From positions 1-64,000 of the forward strand of contig JABANP010000222.1 in assembly GCA_013115135.1 (NCBI GenBank): 64,000 nt of DNA, given 5' to 3'. A model generated the notes under the pieces. That model was given only the letters and a program-made list of their open reading frames with translations, had not been told where the DNA came from and made no database searches. The first letter of the stretch is position 1. Every line of letters begins with the position of its first letter. Positions 9,481 through 21,400 of the stretch are shown piece by piece. The stretch comes from Perkinsus olseni. Its lineage: Eukaryota; Perkinsozoa; Perkinsida; Perkinsidae. Position numbers and translations under genes: made by a program.

Positions 9481-11675
9481 GTGAGGGGTAAGACTAGTAG
9501 CCGTTGCCAGATATACATAGCGCCGCTAGGGTCACTGTCCCCAACAACATGGCGGAGTAAAATACTCGTTAAACGAGCTCAGGAAGCGGGAGCCGAGGTC
9601 TACCGTCACCAACTCGACAGTGCCATCTGCTTAGCATGTACTAAGAGACATAGGGGAGGGGTTCATCACTGAAGGGCCTTCGTGTTTCAGGTAACTCCAG
9701 TATCTGTCATGAAGCTCAAGAGTTTCTTGAATGAAGCCTCTCCGCCTTTGGTTTTGAAGGCTGATTGGCTGTGTGATTGCCTCGACGAGCAGCGGAAGCT
9801 ACCGTTCGACCGGTACAGAATCAACCTAGCCGGCTCTGAGAGATCTCCTGCGAGAGGAGCTGATGTTGCTCCGGCCGAGTCGCCAACTGCTCTCCGTGAA
9901 CCTCCAGTTCCGAAGGAATTGCCGACGGCCGCCAAGGATGACGGCAGTCCGAACCCTGCCGAGGCGGGAGGCCCGCTAGACTGCAACAAGCGCCTGAGCC
10001 AAATCTTCAGAGATCTCGAGGCTAACTTGCGACACAATAAGGGCGAGTTCAGAGCACGGAGTTACCGAAGAGCTGCAGATAAGATAGATAAGCTCAGGTG
10101 CTGTCTTTGCCGTCAAGTTGGTTGGATCTTTCTGCTGTGTCAGCTACCCTTTGGATAGCGACGCCGCTGTGGAGCGCTTCGAGTTACAGTGTGGCAGTGG
10201 TATAGGGATCAAGATGAAGGAGAAGATAGGCGAACTCGCACTCACCAGGTATGTTGCCCTCGGTCATCAATGCTCTCGTTAGATTCGTGAGTTCGTCAGT
10301 ACTGGTTCTGTCAAGAAGGCTGAGGTGATCGGCTCGGCAGAGCGTAAGTACAGTATGACCCACTTGTGAGCCTCGACCTATGGGGCTAACCTTCTAGGCG
10401 CTATCGGCATACGTGAACTGACTAATGTGTGGGGTGTCGGAATCACCACTGCAGAGAAATGGTAATATCGAGGGCTCGGGCTGTGGTGGCATTGAGGTTG
10501 GCCTCTTAGGTACGCAATGGGCATACGGAACGTTGAAGCACTAAGACATACGGAAAACGTTGAACTCAATCACAATCAGAAGATTGGCTTGAAGTGCTCC
10601 GCCTGGTCGTGCGTATCTTGAGGTCATTATGCAGTTTGATGGTAGATACTTCGAGGAATTCAACTCTAAGATTCCCCGACAAGAAGTCGATGAGATATCG
10701 GCTGTTGTCTTGGCTGGAGTGGATCGAGCTACTCTTGCCAAGTACGGCGGAGTAGACAATTTTAATGTACTACAAAAGCCGCTGGCATTACGTCTTACCT
10801 AGTCCGTACAGGTAGTGGTATGCGGTAGTTACCGACGAGGTAAGGCTATGTGTGGTGACGTCGATTTCTTGATAACCCATAAGACGAAGCAGCTCACATA
10901 CTCCGAGAATGCTGCCATATTGTCGTAAGCTCTCAATCAGACCTAGACTGGGTTCATACTCGGATTCAGACTTCAACTCATGGTTTGGGCTCTGGTGCTA
11001 CACAGGACTTATCAGGTCAATTATCGCCAGTCTGTCTGAAGGAGGCGTCTCAGAGTCCTTTCCTCAAGCTAAGCTCACGGACCATCTTAACCAGTATCAT
11101 CAGCATCTGAAGGGCTCCGGTACTGCTCGTCCCCTTGCTCATCACTTGAAATCCCTTAGAATGTTTTCAGGGATTACTACACCGGTTTTTGACGATCCTC
11201 ATGATGATGAAAGGGACGATAACCTGGGTCCTCAAGCGATGGACAAAATGTCATCGCCGACGTAAAAGTGCTTTCGTGTGGTATCTTTCTTCAATGTTGT
11301 CCCGAGCAGGTACTTTGGTGTTTTCCAGTTGAGCTCTAGGCATATTCATCGAAGGATAGATATTAAAGTATGGTCTTTGCAGGATTACCCGTAGGAGAAA
11401 CGATTACCCGTATAGGTGTAGGGTTACCACGGTGGATGGGGTTAGATACGCTTTGGTCCACTTCACTGGTAGCGGCGTTTTCAATAGGCGTATGCGGTAC
11501 TACGCCAAGACTAAATTGGGACTGAAGTAAGACTTTGAGCCAAAATCGACGTATCGTGAGCCTGCACTCCGTCATCAGAGTGAATGACCATGGTGTATTC
11601 CGTAGCGATGGCAGCTGTATACCCTGTAAAACTGAGAAGGACGTCTTCGACTGCCTTCATATCAAGTACATGTAA
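9481..11675 (+). CDS. Family X DNA polymerase with BRCT domain (Pol lambda/IV-like)
   Basis: A gap-filling polymerase for base-excision repair or end joining in the nucleus. An N-terminal BRCT-like domain ends with [19 protein letters not shown] (about 9755-9810). The 8-kDa domain has [20 protein letters not shown] (about 9995-10055). A helix-hairpin-helix piece, [15 protein letters not shown], lies near 10200-10245. The fingers have [18 protein letters not shown] (about 10400-10460). The palm has the signature [19 protein letters not shown] (10820-10875), with the two metal-binding Asp in DVD, and a third Asp in [11 protein letters not shown] (about 11345-11375). A thumb C-terminus, [14 protein letters not shown], ends at the TAA at 11675. 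There are at least eight introns. One frame change at 11527-11539 fits only a 13-nt intron or a sequence error. The true start exon upstream of 9481 was not found. Confidence 0.88.
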
Positions 11676-12346
11676 TATAGAGTCTTCCATAATAACGACT
11701 ACACAAGGGGGATGTTATGTCAGAGATCCAACCCTGAGAGAATCCGAGACAGCCCTCGAAATTTTAGAGGACCAAGTTAACCAATGAAGACATCATCACT
11801 GTTGTTAATGCATTCCTTGTGAGGTTTCCCGTTCTTATTTTTCCCTTATCGTGTTGGCCTTGTCGGTTATGTCGCCGTCAGCAGCCGTCCCTTCTGTATC
11901 CCTCTATGTATTCAAATACGTCTTTGTCGAAGGTGAGGCCGTACTCGCTGGCCCGACGAAGTTGGCATTACTCATCTGGCGAGTCGAAGAGCGACGGTTC
12001 ACGGTAGTACTCTGAAAGGGGCACGGGCTGGGAGTTGCTGATGCTGCTGCTGCTGCTGCCGCCTCAGGTGTCGAGTTGTCGAGTGTAGTTGTACAGGAAC
12101 CCAAACTGTGGATGAGCCGGAGACATCCCCTCAGCTGGAAGGGGAGGGTGTGGACGAGGAGGAGCCACTGAAGCACCTAATCTGGTTGAATCGAGTGAAG
12201 CTGAAGGAGTTGCGGCTCGTGCTTGGGCGTCCATGTTCGTAGTCTGTTGTCTTACGACAAACTCTTAGGGGTTGTGTTGCCTGTTGGACGCGTACCATGT
12301 CTCCTCCTTCAGTAGTATCATTTGTAGTACTTGACACTCGCCCATC
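11676..12346. other. Intergenic stretch with trinucleotide repeat
   Basis: No gene supported. A CTG/CCG-type run (tgctgctgctgctgctgcc) lies near 12038-12063. A minus-strand frame rich in leucine here is the antisense of this run and of the glutamine run just downstream. Confidence 0.5.
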
Positions 12347-13538
12347 ATGTCTCTCAATACAGGACAATTGGGTGGCGATGGAGACTTTAAGGAGCAAGGC
12401 CAACAGCAGCAGCAACAACAACATCATCTTCTGTCTCAACCCCACTACTCGGTACGTAATACCTTCATCAATTTTACTGATCCTGAACCCCCACTTGATG
12501 AGATCTATGGTCTGGATGCCAACGGTAATGCACGTCCATCAATGGCCCTGAAGGCAAGGAGCATGCCGGAGGGGACCAACATCGACAGGACTGCCTCCCA
12601 GCTGGCCAGCATGCTATTTCGGGGCGGTGCTGCTTTCGGCCTCCAACCAGTGGCTCCGGAAGTGGCTACTGGGCCAACCTCGGTAAGGTATCTCTCTCTG
12701 CAATTGCTGCCTTCTCCTACTGTCATATTGTCAGATTCTGCACCAGCCCTTCTCTGGTCCTCCGGCCACTATTCCCGAAGCTAGACCGGAATATAGCTCT
12801 GGTTCGTCAGTTCAGAGCGACGAGAACCACCTATCGAGTGTTGTCGGTGGTGTACCCTCTGATACGATTATGCCCGAGGGTCAGTCGGGGTCTCCTTTCG
12901 ATACTACTGTTACTGGAATTGCCACTTTCGATTCTGGAGCCCCTAATCGCGACGAGACGCAGAAGGTTGATGAAGCTGTGAAGAAAGATACTCCTAGTGC
13001 TCCTCACACTGGGAGTAACAAGAGGGCGACGGGTCCTACTCACATTAATATGAAGGACCTCAGTGAGGAGGACCGTAATCGGTTGCTGTCGTTGATACCC
13101 AGAGACCCGCAGACAGGGAAGCTGCTTTCGGCGGGTAGTATAGTGCATGAGCTCGGTACATGTCGGCCATGCGTGTTTGCTAATAATAGTGAGAGGCCTT
13201 GCGTCTACGGTGTTGAATGCCTCTTTTGTCACTTTCATCATGATATTCGGAAGAGATCGAGGATGAGCCGTAAGCAACGGCAAGAGGCTCGGAAGATGAG
13301 AGAGACTCAAAACTCTATCGGCTGCAGTCTGGGTTCTCCGGTACTCCGAGATGACGCTTCAGCAGAGGAGATTTTCCAATGCCTCGTGGGCCATGCTCAC
13401 GCTGTTGAGCTGCAGAAGATTACACTCGACCATCTGTTGGACTCGAGCTCTGACATGCCGGTACCGCCGTTTTATACCCCAACATCATCGCCACCACCAC
13501 CACCTGCATCACAGGAGAAGAATAATTCTATGGCGTAG
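12347..13538 (+). CDS. CCCH zinc-finger protein, putative RNA-binding
   Basis: Two exons, 12347-12682 and 12735-13538, joined in phase 0 across a 52-nt intron with gtaagg donor and tgtcag acceptor. They give 379 residues. The N-terminus is glutamine- and histidine-rich (EQGQQQQQQQHHLL), and the middle is polar and low in complexity. At about residue 260 the motif CVFANNSERPCVYGVECLFCH gives Cys-x9-Cys-x5-Cys-x3-His, a CCCH finger preceded by GTCRP and followed by the basic KRSRMSRKQRQEARKMRE. Single fingers of this form, with GTC(R/K)PC before and FCH at the end, are common in perkinsids and dinoflagellates. The family generally binds mRNA, and the target here is unknown. The start is the first in-frame ATG and gives the longest product. 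Confidence 0.78.
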
Positions 13539-14283
13539 GCCTTTTGATACACGCCTGTGTCATCATCAAGGTGTTCTTCACTTGCTGTAAGTACATCGTG
13601 AATTGGGGATAACTGTGGGCTCCTTGCTGCTGCTGGCTCTGCTGGCTTGCCTGCATAGTTTGGTATAATGTCTACTGGTAGTCCATAGTGACATACCATG
13701 GCGAATGTATCGTCATTGATGTATGGTGGTGGGTCGAGAATCTTTATATCCATTACCATATAACCATTACCTTACCACCACCTCTATTTGCTTCTTCACC
13801 ACCCCCTCCTATCCGCTGAACTACGATCTCTAGCTGCTTCTTGAGAAGGGAACACTGTTCATGTTGTTGTCAATGCTTCGAGATCTTTGCTCTTCAGGCG
13901 TGTATGCCTCTCGGGCTTCCATTTCATTTGGACCAGCCTTCAGCCGCACTTCTCTTTCTCACCTTTCTTCAGCTAGTTGGAGCGCCTTCAGAACTTTTCA
14001 ACGTACTCCTGGCCCTCCTGTGGATAATGATAGCACTGTGATGAGAGAGCACCATCGTTTGAACGAGACGTTTTCCCTTGCTAGGCAACGTCTCAATAGG
14101 AGCTTCTCCTCGCTGTCTCGCAAGGACGCCCCCTCGCAACAGACGAATTCCGTGTATCATACAGCGCAATCGGAGTTTGATGATGGAGAGCCCTCAGCTG
14201 ACGATCACCATAAAAGTCGACCCGTGACGACTGCGACCCTTCAGTAGGCGGCGGCCGCCTGAGCTTCCGCGGAATCTTGCTCC
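13539..14283. other. Stretch between zinc-finger and SEC14 genes with one weak ORF
   Basis: A 128-residue plus-strand frame at 13861-14247 starts with ATG and is serine-rich in its second half, with FSLARQRLNRSFSSLSRK. Its codons do not join in frame to the SEC14 exon at 14284 through the obvious GT-AG pair, so it is either a separate small gene, a noncoding exon or chance. Nothing else is seen. Confidence 0.3.
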
Positions 14284-15282
14284 ATGACAGAAATATCTCT
14301 CAGGGTATCACTTGATGGTCCTTATCTTGACACAGTGACTCGAATGCTTCAAGACCTCTCTCCCCAGTACATCTTGGAGTACTGCGGTTGGCGGGTCACA
14401 GACAGGGATTACCTTCGCTTCGCCAAGGCCCGGAACGGTAAACAGGCTTAGCTGATGGGACGGAGGGTCCCTTGATCAGGGAGGTTGAAGGATGCTTTGA
14501 AGTTGATTAAGGAGCATGTCGAGTTCCGTAGGACATATGGCCCTATCGAGAACATGAGACCGCATGAAGACTTCCCTCATGCGTTAGCGAGCAGTGAGTG
14601 GGTTTGGTTCAAGCTTGGCATATTCAGATTGATGATCTCAGAGGCATGGAAGTTCGCTGGTGTGACTCGATGTGGCCATCCTTTCGCTGTGTTCAAGGCC
14701 AAGAATATAGTGCCTAAAGACATTCATGGTGGCCTTACAGAGTACTCAACCCGCTGACTCGCCTCCCTCATGGTCTCGCCAGATACATCAAGTACTTGGC
14801 ATACAACCTGGATTCGCTCGGAAAAACCGCGGATTCAATACCAGGCAGCGACGGTAAATTGGTGGTCCTTATAGACTTGGAAGTGAGCCGATCAACCAGT
14901 GCATAGAGGTTATTGATCTTTTGTCTTAGGGGTGGTCAGTATCCCGAAATGCCGACATGTCGTTCGCTCGACAATTCATACGTCTGGCCCAGGATGAGTT
15001 CCCCGAACGCTTATACGCTGGCATACTAGTGGGGACGTGCCCTTGAGGTCCTTCGAGATGCTCCGTGATCAGGTCAACTGTCCTTTTGTTTTTACTGCTT
15101 TCTGGCGCGTCATGAAGCCTTGTCTAGACAGTCAAACTAAAGAGAAGATTGATATTCTAGGAGCCGATTTCCACGATACCTTAGTGAGCAGGTTCTTAGA
15201 CAAAGAGCAACTGGAAGCCGAGTACGGTGGAACGCACCGACCATATCCAGACACTGTTGAGCATACCATGACATTCCTATAA
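14284..15282 (+). CDS. SEC14 (CRAL-TRIO) domain lipid-binding protein
   Basis: A cytosolic lipid-transfer or lipid-sensing protein of the SEC14 family. Exon 1 starts at ATG 14284 with MTEISLRVSLDG and contains a CRAL-TRIO N-terminal pattern, WRVTDRDYLRFAKARNG, which splices into RLKDALKLIKEHVEFRR. The lipid-binding domain follows: GHPFAVFKAKNIVPKDI, then VVLIDLE, then GWSVSRNADMSFARQFIRLA with DEFPERLYAG, then NCPFVFTAFWRVMKPCLDS and KEKIDILG. These match in order the SEC14 strands for the floor of the pocket, the gate helix and the final helix. At least three introns interrupt it. The stop is TAA at 15282. The ligand cannot be told from the sequence. Confidence 0.85.
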
Positions 15283-15947
15283 TTCAACTGCACATTATCC
15301 TGCAAACAAAGCTTGAAGTTGATGTGTGAAGTGTTTGAGTTGACTATTATTGTGGGAAGGGGCACCTTTCTGTGGACGATATGGCAATCAATCGGATTTC
15401 CGCGATTCTAATACACAACGTCCGCAACGAGCAACTATTCACCTCTTGAAGATAAGTACTGTACCTTTCCTCTGCTCTAGAAGACGTTAGCACCAGCCGC
15501 ACCATTTTATTGGTAGTTATCAAGAATTGAGAGCGAGTTCAAGTGATCGGAGGACGGCGCGAGGGTGCCAGGCGCGCCCGCGGACATGAGTTTCACACAT
15601 TGCTCCTGCTATCTTTGCTATCGCCATGAGTTCCAGTTACTATCGTTGCAACTCATTCTCCGTTAAGGACGATAACATAGCGACCTCCGATGGAGAAACA
15701 CTTCTCACGCTCCCGATCTCCATCTGCTTCTCCCTGTACTTATTCCTCCTGAGTTGAACTTAACTGCTGAACACAATTTCCATGCCGTGAATAATAGTAT
15801 AACATACACTCATCAGTCGTCATCCGGCAATACATCATTATGGCCGCGAACCCGAGCAAAGATCGCCACTAGAAGTACGAGCTACTAGCTGATCGCACTA
15901 CCCAAATAGCAGCGTTGCTGGGAATAGTCAGGCCGTTACATCACTTC
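15283..15947. other. Convergent 3' region of SEC14 and LC8 genes
   Basis: No gene seen in 665 bp. The genes on both sides point into it, so it should hold both 3' untranslated regions. Confidence 0.5.
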
Positions 15948-16381
<434 letters not shown>

Positions 16382-17195
16382 GATTACTGAGGGGTGTTTA
16401 GAAAGGAGTCTGAATCGCACCAAAATAGCGTCGATCGATCACATCAGCCCAACATCATATACATCCCATTCTTCGTGCTAGCGAGGCTCCCCCGCACCCT
16501 AATACTGAGTACACTTGTCTACCGCCTTAAGAGGAGTACTAGCCCTTCTCACTGGCATATCATGCACGCGACCAGCCATGGGTCGCAGCCTACAGTTTCA
16601 TCAAGGGCGAGCGAGCAACTGCACGAAGGCCCAGGATTTTCTTGCAATTTTCCTGCACTTCGAAGACGAACGCGTCATGATCAATATGGCGCAGCGCTTA
16701 CTCGTCCGAAGAGGTAACACTCTAACATACTGATGAGTTCTACTGAGCTAAGTGGTTTACGAGTATCTTGAAGTCGAGGTCGGGCTGCACCACGGTTCTT
16801 ATCGCCTTCCCTGCAGGATCAGGATATTGAATTCATGACTTACGTTTCTGATCGCCACTAAGGAGCTGTTATTGTGATTTGGATGGATATCATCCGCCTT
16901 CATCGGCAGCCTCTCCTAAGATACGGGGACAGCATTGTGTCGGGACAGTTGTGCGGCCCATCAAGGCTAGGTTGGCACCTTGCGCAACTGCATTCTATTC
17001 CGTATTTTCACTAGGAATCGTTCCATTCTGATCATAATTGCGTGGTATCGTATCGCCTCGGATGTGTTGTTGCCTGTACTATCTTTTACGGCTAGCTCGT
17101 ATCGCAGTGGTTCAGCTGTTGTTCAAAACGGCTGTTATCCGACCCGAAAGTAATCTGCCGTATTGCTCAGTTGAAGTTTCGTATAAATCGTAAAG
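16382..17195. other. Divergent upstream region of LC8 and the perilipin-like gene
   Basis: About 0.8 kb between divergent genes, which should hold both promoters. A weak 72-residue plus-strand frame at 16515-16733 starts at a TTG and has no family match. No TATA box or other element is clear. Confidence 0.4.
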
Positions 17196-18176
17196 ATGAT
17201 CTCCTATGCATTCGTCGCCGTCCCTCCCTTCCCAATCCTCACGCCCGAGATGACGCAGTCCGTTAGCGAGAAGTTCGAAAAGGCGAGCAGCAAGGTTCAA
17301 GAACGCGTCGATGATTTCAAGAAGACTCCCACTGGTCAGAAGATCTCCGCCGCTGCTACCAGTGCTAGTGACTACATGTCTGCTGCCTTCGACAGTTTCC
17401 TTGATAGGACCGAGGTCTTAGTGGACAGTATGCTCCCCCCTCTTGATGAGCCTGCTGATATGACCCACTCTGAGGAGGAGTCCGCTGCTACTACCACAAG
17501 TCCCTCGTGCTCAAGCAAGGACAAGGCTCCTGAGGAGCAGAAGCCTTCTAGTACCACTACCGCTGCTGAGCATCAAAGTGAGCTTGCTCGCGCTCTAGGT
17601 CTGGCCGGTACTGTGTGTTCTCGTGTGTATACCCGTGCTGACTACTACGTCATTGAGCCTTGCAAGGAGTACACGTCTGAACTGTGGGAGTTCTGGTCCT
17701 TCCTCTGGTCTGGTGCCAAGGAGCTCTGTGCCTCTGCTTGGGGCTGCTTCAAGACAAGAGCCTCTGCCAAGTACAGCGAGCTGAAAGAGAAAGCCCCTGG
17801 AATGTGGCAATCCTTGAAGGCTCATGCTATAGGTTGTTGGGAGTGGGTGGAGAGTGCTGGCCGCTTCACGTTCACCAAGGCTAAGGAGTACTCATTGTGC
17901 CTCAAGGGTAAGGTCATTGATACCTACAATAAGGTGTTCACTCCTGAGAGGAAACATGAGATTCAGGAGATGTACAAGACCGTCTCTGTGAAGGCGTATG
18001 AGCTCTTTAATCTCGCTAAGGATGCTATCGTAAAGGCTGCTACTTTCGTCTGTACCAAGGTGGCCGCACTTTTCACTTGGGACAACTTCAATAACGGTAT
18101 GGCCTCTATCAGTGCGGCATTCGCTTGCCCGTGGGCTTGCGGTGTTGCCAGAGGTGAGAAGGCCGCCGCTCATTAA
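17196..18176 (+). CDS. Perilipin-like or other amphipathic-helix protein, unidentified
   Basis: A single-exon ORF of 326 residues with strong codon structure and no internal stop. A second ATG at 17250 would give 308 residues and may be the real start, because the first 18 residues are hydrophobic and unlike the rest. An early segment, SFLDRTEVLVDSMLPPLDE, resembles the perilipin pattern of a helix ending in LVDxxLPP, and long amphipathic helices follow (for instance KAYELFNLAKDAIVKAATFV). A Ser/Thr/Glu-rich linker lies at about residues 90-140. These features suit a lipid-droplet surface protein, but the match is short and I have no alignment. No transmembrane segment or signal peptide is convincing. 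Confidence 0.45.
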   Translation: MISYAFVAVPPFPILTPEMTQSVSEKFEKASSKVQERVDDFKKTPTGQKISAAATSASDYMSAAFDSFLDRTEVLVDSMLPPLDEPADMTHSEEESAATTTSPSCSSKDKAPEEQKPSSTTTAAEHQSELARALGLAGTVCSRVYTRADYYVIEPCKEYTSELWEFWSFLWSGAKELCASAWGCFKTRASAKYSELKEKAPGMWQSLKAHAIGCWEWVESAGRFTFTKAKEYSLCLKGKVIDTYNKVFTPERKHEIQEMYKTVSVKAYELFNLAKDAIVKAATFVCTKVAALFTWDNFNNGMASISAAFACPWACGVARGEKAAAH

Positions 18177-18473
18177 ACTCAGCTCGTAGTGATAAGGTAG
18201 ATTTGTTGTTCTAGATCGGCCGCCGTACACAAGGCCATTCTTATTTCTATCTGTTGTTTTCTTCTTCTTAGTCGTAGCAGAGTCGTTATCCTTTTCATTG
18301 AGGTAGGGTGATTTACTACGAGTGGACATAGAGGAATTACATTAGTCGAAACATACACTCACGAATGCAACATCAAGTTTCCCTTTTGTAGTTTCGTTGA
18401 TCGTCTCTCTGTTGAGTTGATTCAGTCTTGCAAGGGTGGTAGGAGCGGAAATCTCGAAGCTTGATTGGTGTAA
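18177..18473. other. Intergenic region
   Basis: About 300 bp between two plus-strand genes. A T-rich run (ttgttttcttcttctta) near 18252-18270 could mark the end of the upstream transcript. Nothing else is seen. Confidence 0.4.
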
Positions 18474-21400
18474 ATGGTTGATCACAAAGAGCAGCAAGAC
18501 AGCGGATTCTCCCTCTTCTCACAGCCTCATCCTCTTGTCCCATTGGCGACCTTCCTCGTAGGACAGGACAGGCTCGATGAACAGGATGATGTAAAAGCTA
18601 GTGAGGAGTACGCTAGAAAGAATATGCCGGGGTAATGCAGGAAATTGTCTGGAAAGAGCTGCCACTCAGCTCCAGTGCGCCCTCGAGGCTGTTGTTGCCC
18701 ACAGTATCTATCGTGGTGGGATTGTCACATGGCGGCTCCTTCTTCAGGCATGCCAGTTCAGCTACCCAGGATGCGGACAGCCTGTTTGGTCTGCCAGACT
18801 TCGCAGGACAGCTGAGGGATGTTACCAATCTTGTAGCGATGGCCACAGCAACAGAAGGGTGTGATACCCCTCTGGCAGTGCATAGGATAGGGTACTACTA
18901 CACGCGTTCTCGCTGGGTTCAGCTGTCCTTCAGGTCATGTCTAGTGCTGGACTCCTCCTCTGGACCAGTAGGGGCACGTGATAGGGACGGCTTCGTTACT
19001 CTATGCCCCGCTGAGCAGTGTTCCCCTAGGGCATCCCCTGTGGTGCCGAGCCCCCTCACAGACAGTACACCGGAGGAGCTTGGCCTCAAGGCCACGGTAA
19101 AGCGGACGTTCCTCCACTTCACTGATGTCGACGAGGAGCAGGGCGAGGAGGCATATAGTGCTTTGGTCGGGAGGACTAGGAGCGCGCCACCACGGCAAGG
19201 AGGGCCACCCGGTAGTGACAATAAGGAGGAGGAAGAATCGGGCAATCAGAAGCCGCTGTCAGTGAAGCCAGTAATGGAGGGCAATCCTCAAATACGGGAC
19301 TTGCTCGCCTTGGAGGACCGCCCCGTCCGGGACCCCAGGACCATGTTCCAACTGGCAGTACCTCGCCTCAGTGCTCCACCCTCCAGGTTTGGTCGTACTG
19401 TCCAGTGGACTCTAGGAGGGTATAGGATACTACTGGGATGTGATATGGTGGTATTCCCTACTGATCGTCGTGGAGCCAGCCCTCTGGATTCTCTAGACTC
19501 CCTCTCCTCGATGGCTTCGTTGAAGTTGGTGCCCCCTGGTGGTACTAGGGTCCCTAAGAACCTCCGGCGAGATGCCTGGGTCGAGAACAACCTACTTAGC
19601 GTCGGTAAGGTCGCTTGGTGCCGAGGGAAGCGAGTGAGCCTGTGTGACACAGCTGACCTGGCCGAGGAAGAGGAATCTGGGGACGGCACGTTCGACCCTG
19701 ACCAGATCATAGACCAGGCAGAACGTTTATTGCACTTCTTAAAACGCCACTGCACTCGGCAAGGAGGGACCTACTACCTCTATAGAGACACTAACGCATG
19801 CGTGCTGTATGATACCACTAGCAAGCCCTTCGGAGATCAGCTGCCGGACAAGGGAGTATCCCCGAGCTCCTCCATGCTTAGCCGCCCTTTGGCGGAGCTG
19901 TGTGTCACCTTGGCCTCGAGGATGCCGTCAGCCCCGGCTGAGAGTAGACTGGACGTTCTGTGGAAGGGCCTCACGTTGATACATCCTCAAAGGGTAATAG
20001 TCGGAGCAGCGCAATGTCCACCATCATTCCCTCCTCCACGGATCAGGCTGATTACCCAGAGCTCTACTCGGTGATATGCATGCAGTTATCATCAGTAGCT
20101 GATGAGATGGACTCCCATGTCGGCCTAGTACGCTGCTGCCACCTTCTCATGCAGGCTCTGGCGGCCTTCCATCAAGGGTACTACTGCACAACAGCAACAG
20201 CAACAATCATTGAAACATCATGTGTCTTCGATCAGTACCTCCGGCAGTAGCTATCGTCAAGATACCTCCAGGGGTGGGGCACCGCACTTGGGCGTTCAGC
20301 TGTATGTCTCCTTCGCCTTCACGGCAGTCCGTGCTGTCGAGGAGGTCATGGTACGGCTCTACCAGAATTGGTACTACACAACCTGTGCCTGCTGCAGTTG
20401 GACGAGGCAACCTCAGGTGTCGACTAACGGCTGCTGGAGAGACCGCTAACACTCATCGCTCCGATGAGCGTCTCCGTCATTCGATAGCCTGGCAGTTGTG
20501 GCTGATGCAATGGCTGGCGGCGGCAGAGGTACTACAGCCGTCCGAGGCGGCGCAGGCAACATTGCGTCATCAGGTATCTCTGATGAAGGTGGATGCACAG
20601 AGGAGGGCGGTGGAGTGCTGGAATGTGGAGCGAGACTTGTGTCGTGTTATGGCCCATCGGCTGCACAGTATGGCCAACTGTGGGATATCACCTCAACAGA
20701 TTTCTCAAGTAGTCACGCGCCACGAAATTGTCGGGATGACTTCTTTCACATCTAGATGCCGAGCGGCGTTGCTCTCGAGATAGTAGAAAATGATCTGGAA
20801 GTTCTCGGGGAGGCGCCCGTGCAGCAAGGGACGGGCGGCGAGGTCTGTGCGGAGCTACTGTCTGGGACTGAGGCGCTCATGGACGGCACGCTCGAAGCCG
20901 CAGGGCTCAGAAAAGACTGGATAAAGTGAGCTCGGAATCACCGCGCGCTTTCGGCTGTGACGTCATTTGCAAGGCACTCTCTGGTGAGTGACAAACGGCG
21001 GAAGGAGTTGACCGGCGACGGCACGCCCGCTGGCTTCCTCCGACTGACAGCCAAAGTACCTAACTCGAGCCCTGGAGACAGCAAACGCACCACAGCGAGA
21101 GCATAAGCGGCGACAGAAGTGAGCTGCCTCGAGATGCTGCCAGGTTGAAGCAGCGAGGTTGGTGCCTCGTCAGGCGCACTGATGACTTCCGCCGTAGTGG
21201 ACGTGCCCAGCTAGCCAGCACCATTAATGAGCTAGGCTGCATACATCTCGGCCAGCTGACGGAGCTCCTGAGGTCCGGCACAGTGGACCCCGATCATGAT
21301 GCCGATGCTGTGGTGGCATCTGCTGTGGATGCCTTCTGTGAATCATACAATGAGTTTGTGTCCGCTGGAGACAAACTCAATGTCATGGTTCCACTCGTCA

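Noticed and set aside
12131..12445. Minus-strand ORF with a leucine run that looks like a signal peptide
   Set aside because: The run is the complement of CAG/CAA codons encoding the glutamine tract of the CCCH zinc-finger gene.
18919..19755. Minus-strand ORFs within the EDRF1-like exon
   Set aside because: Antisense shadows of a well-supported plus-strand exon, with no family match.
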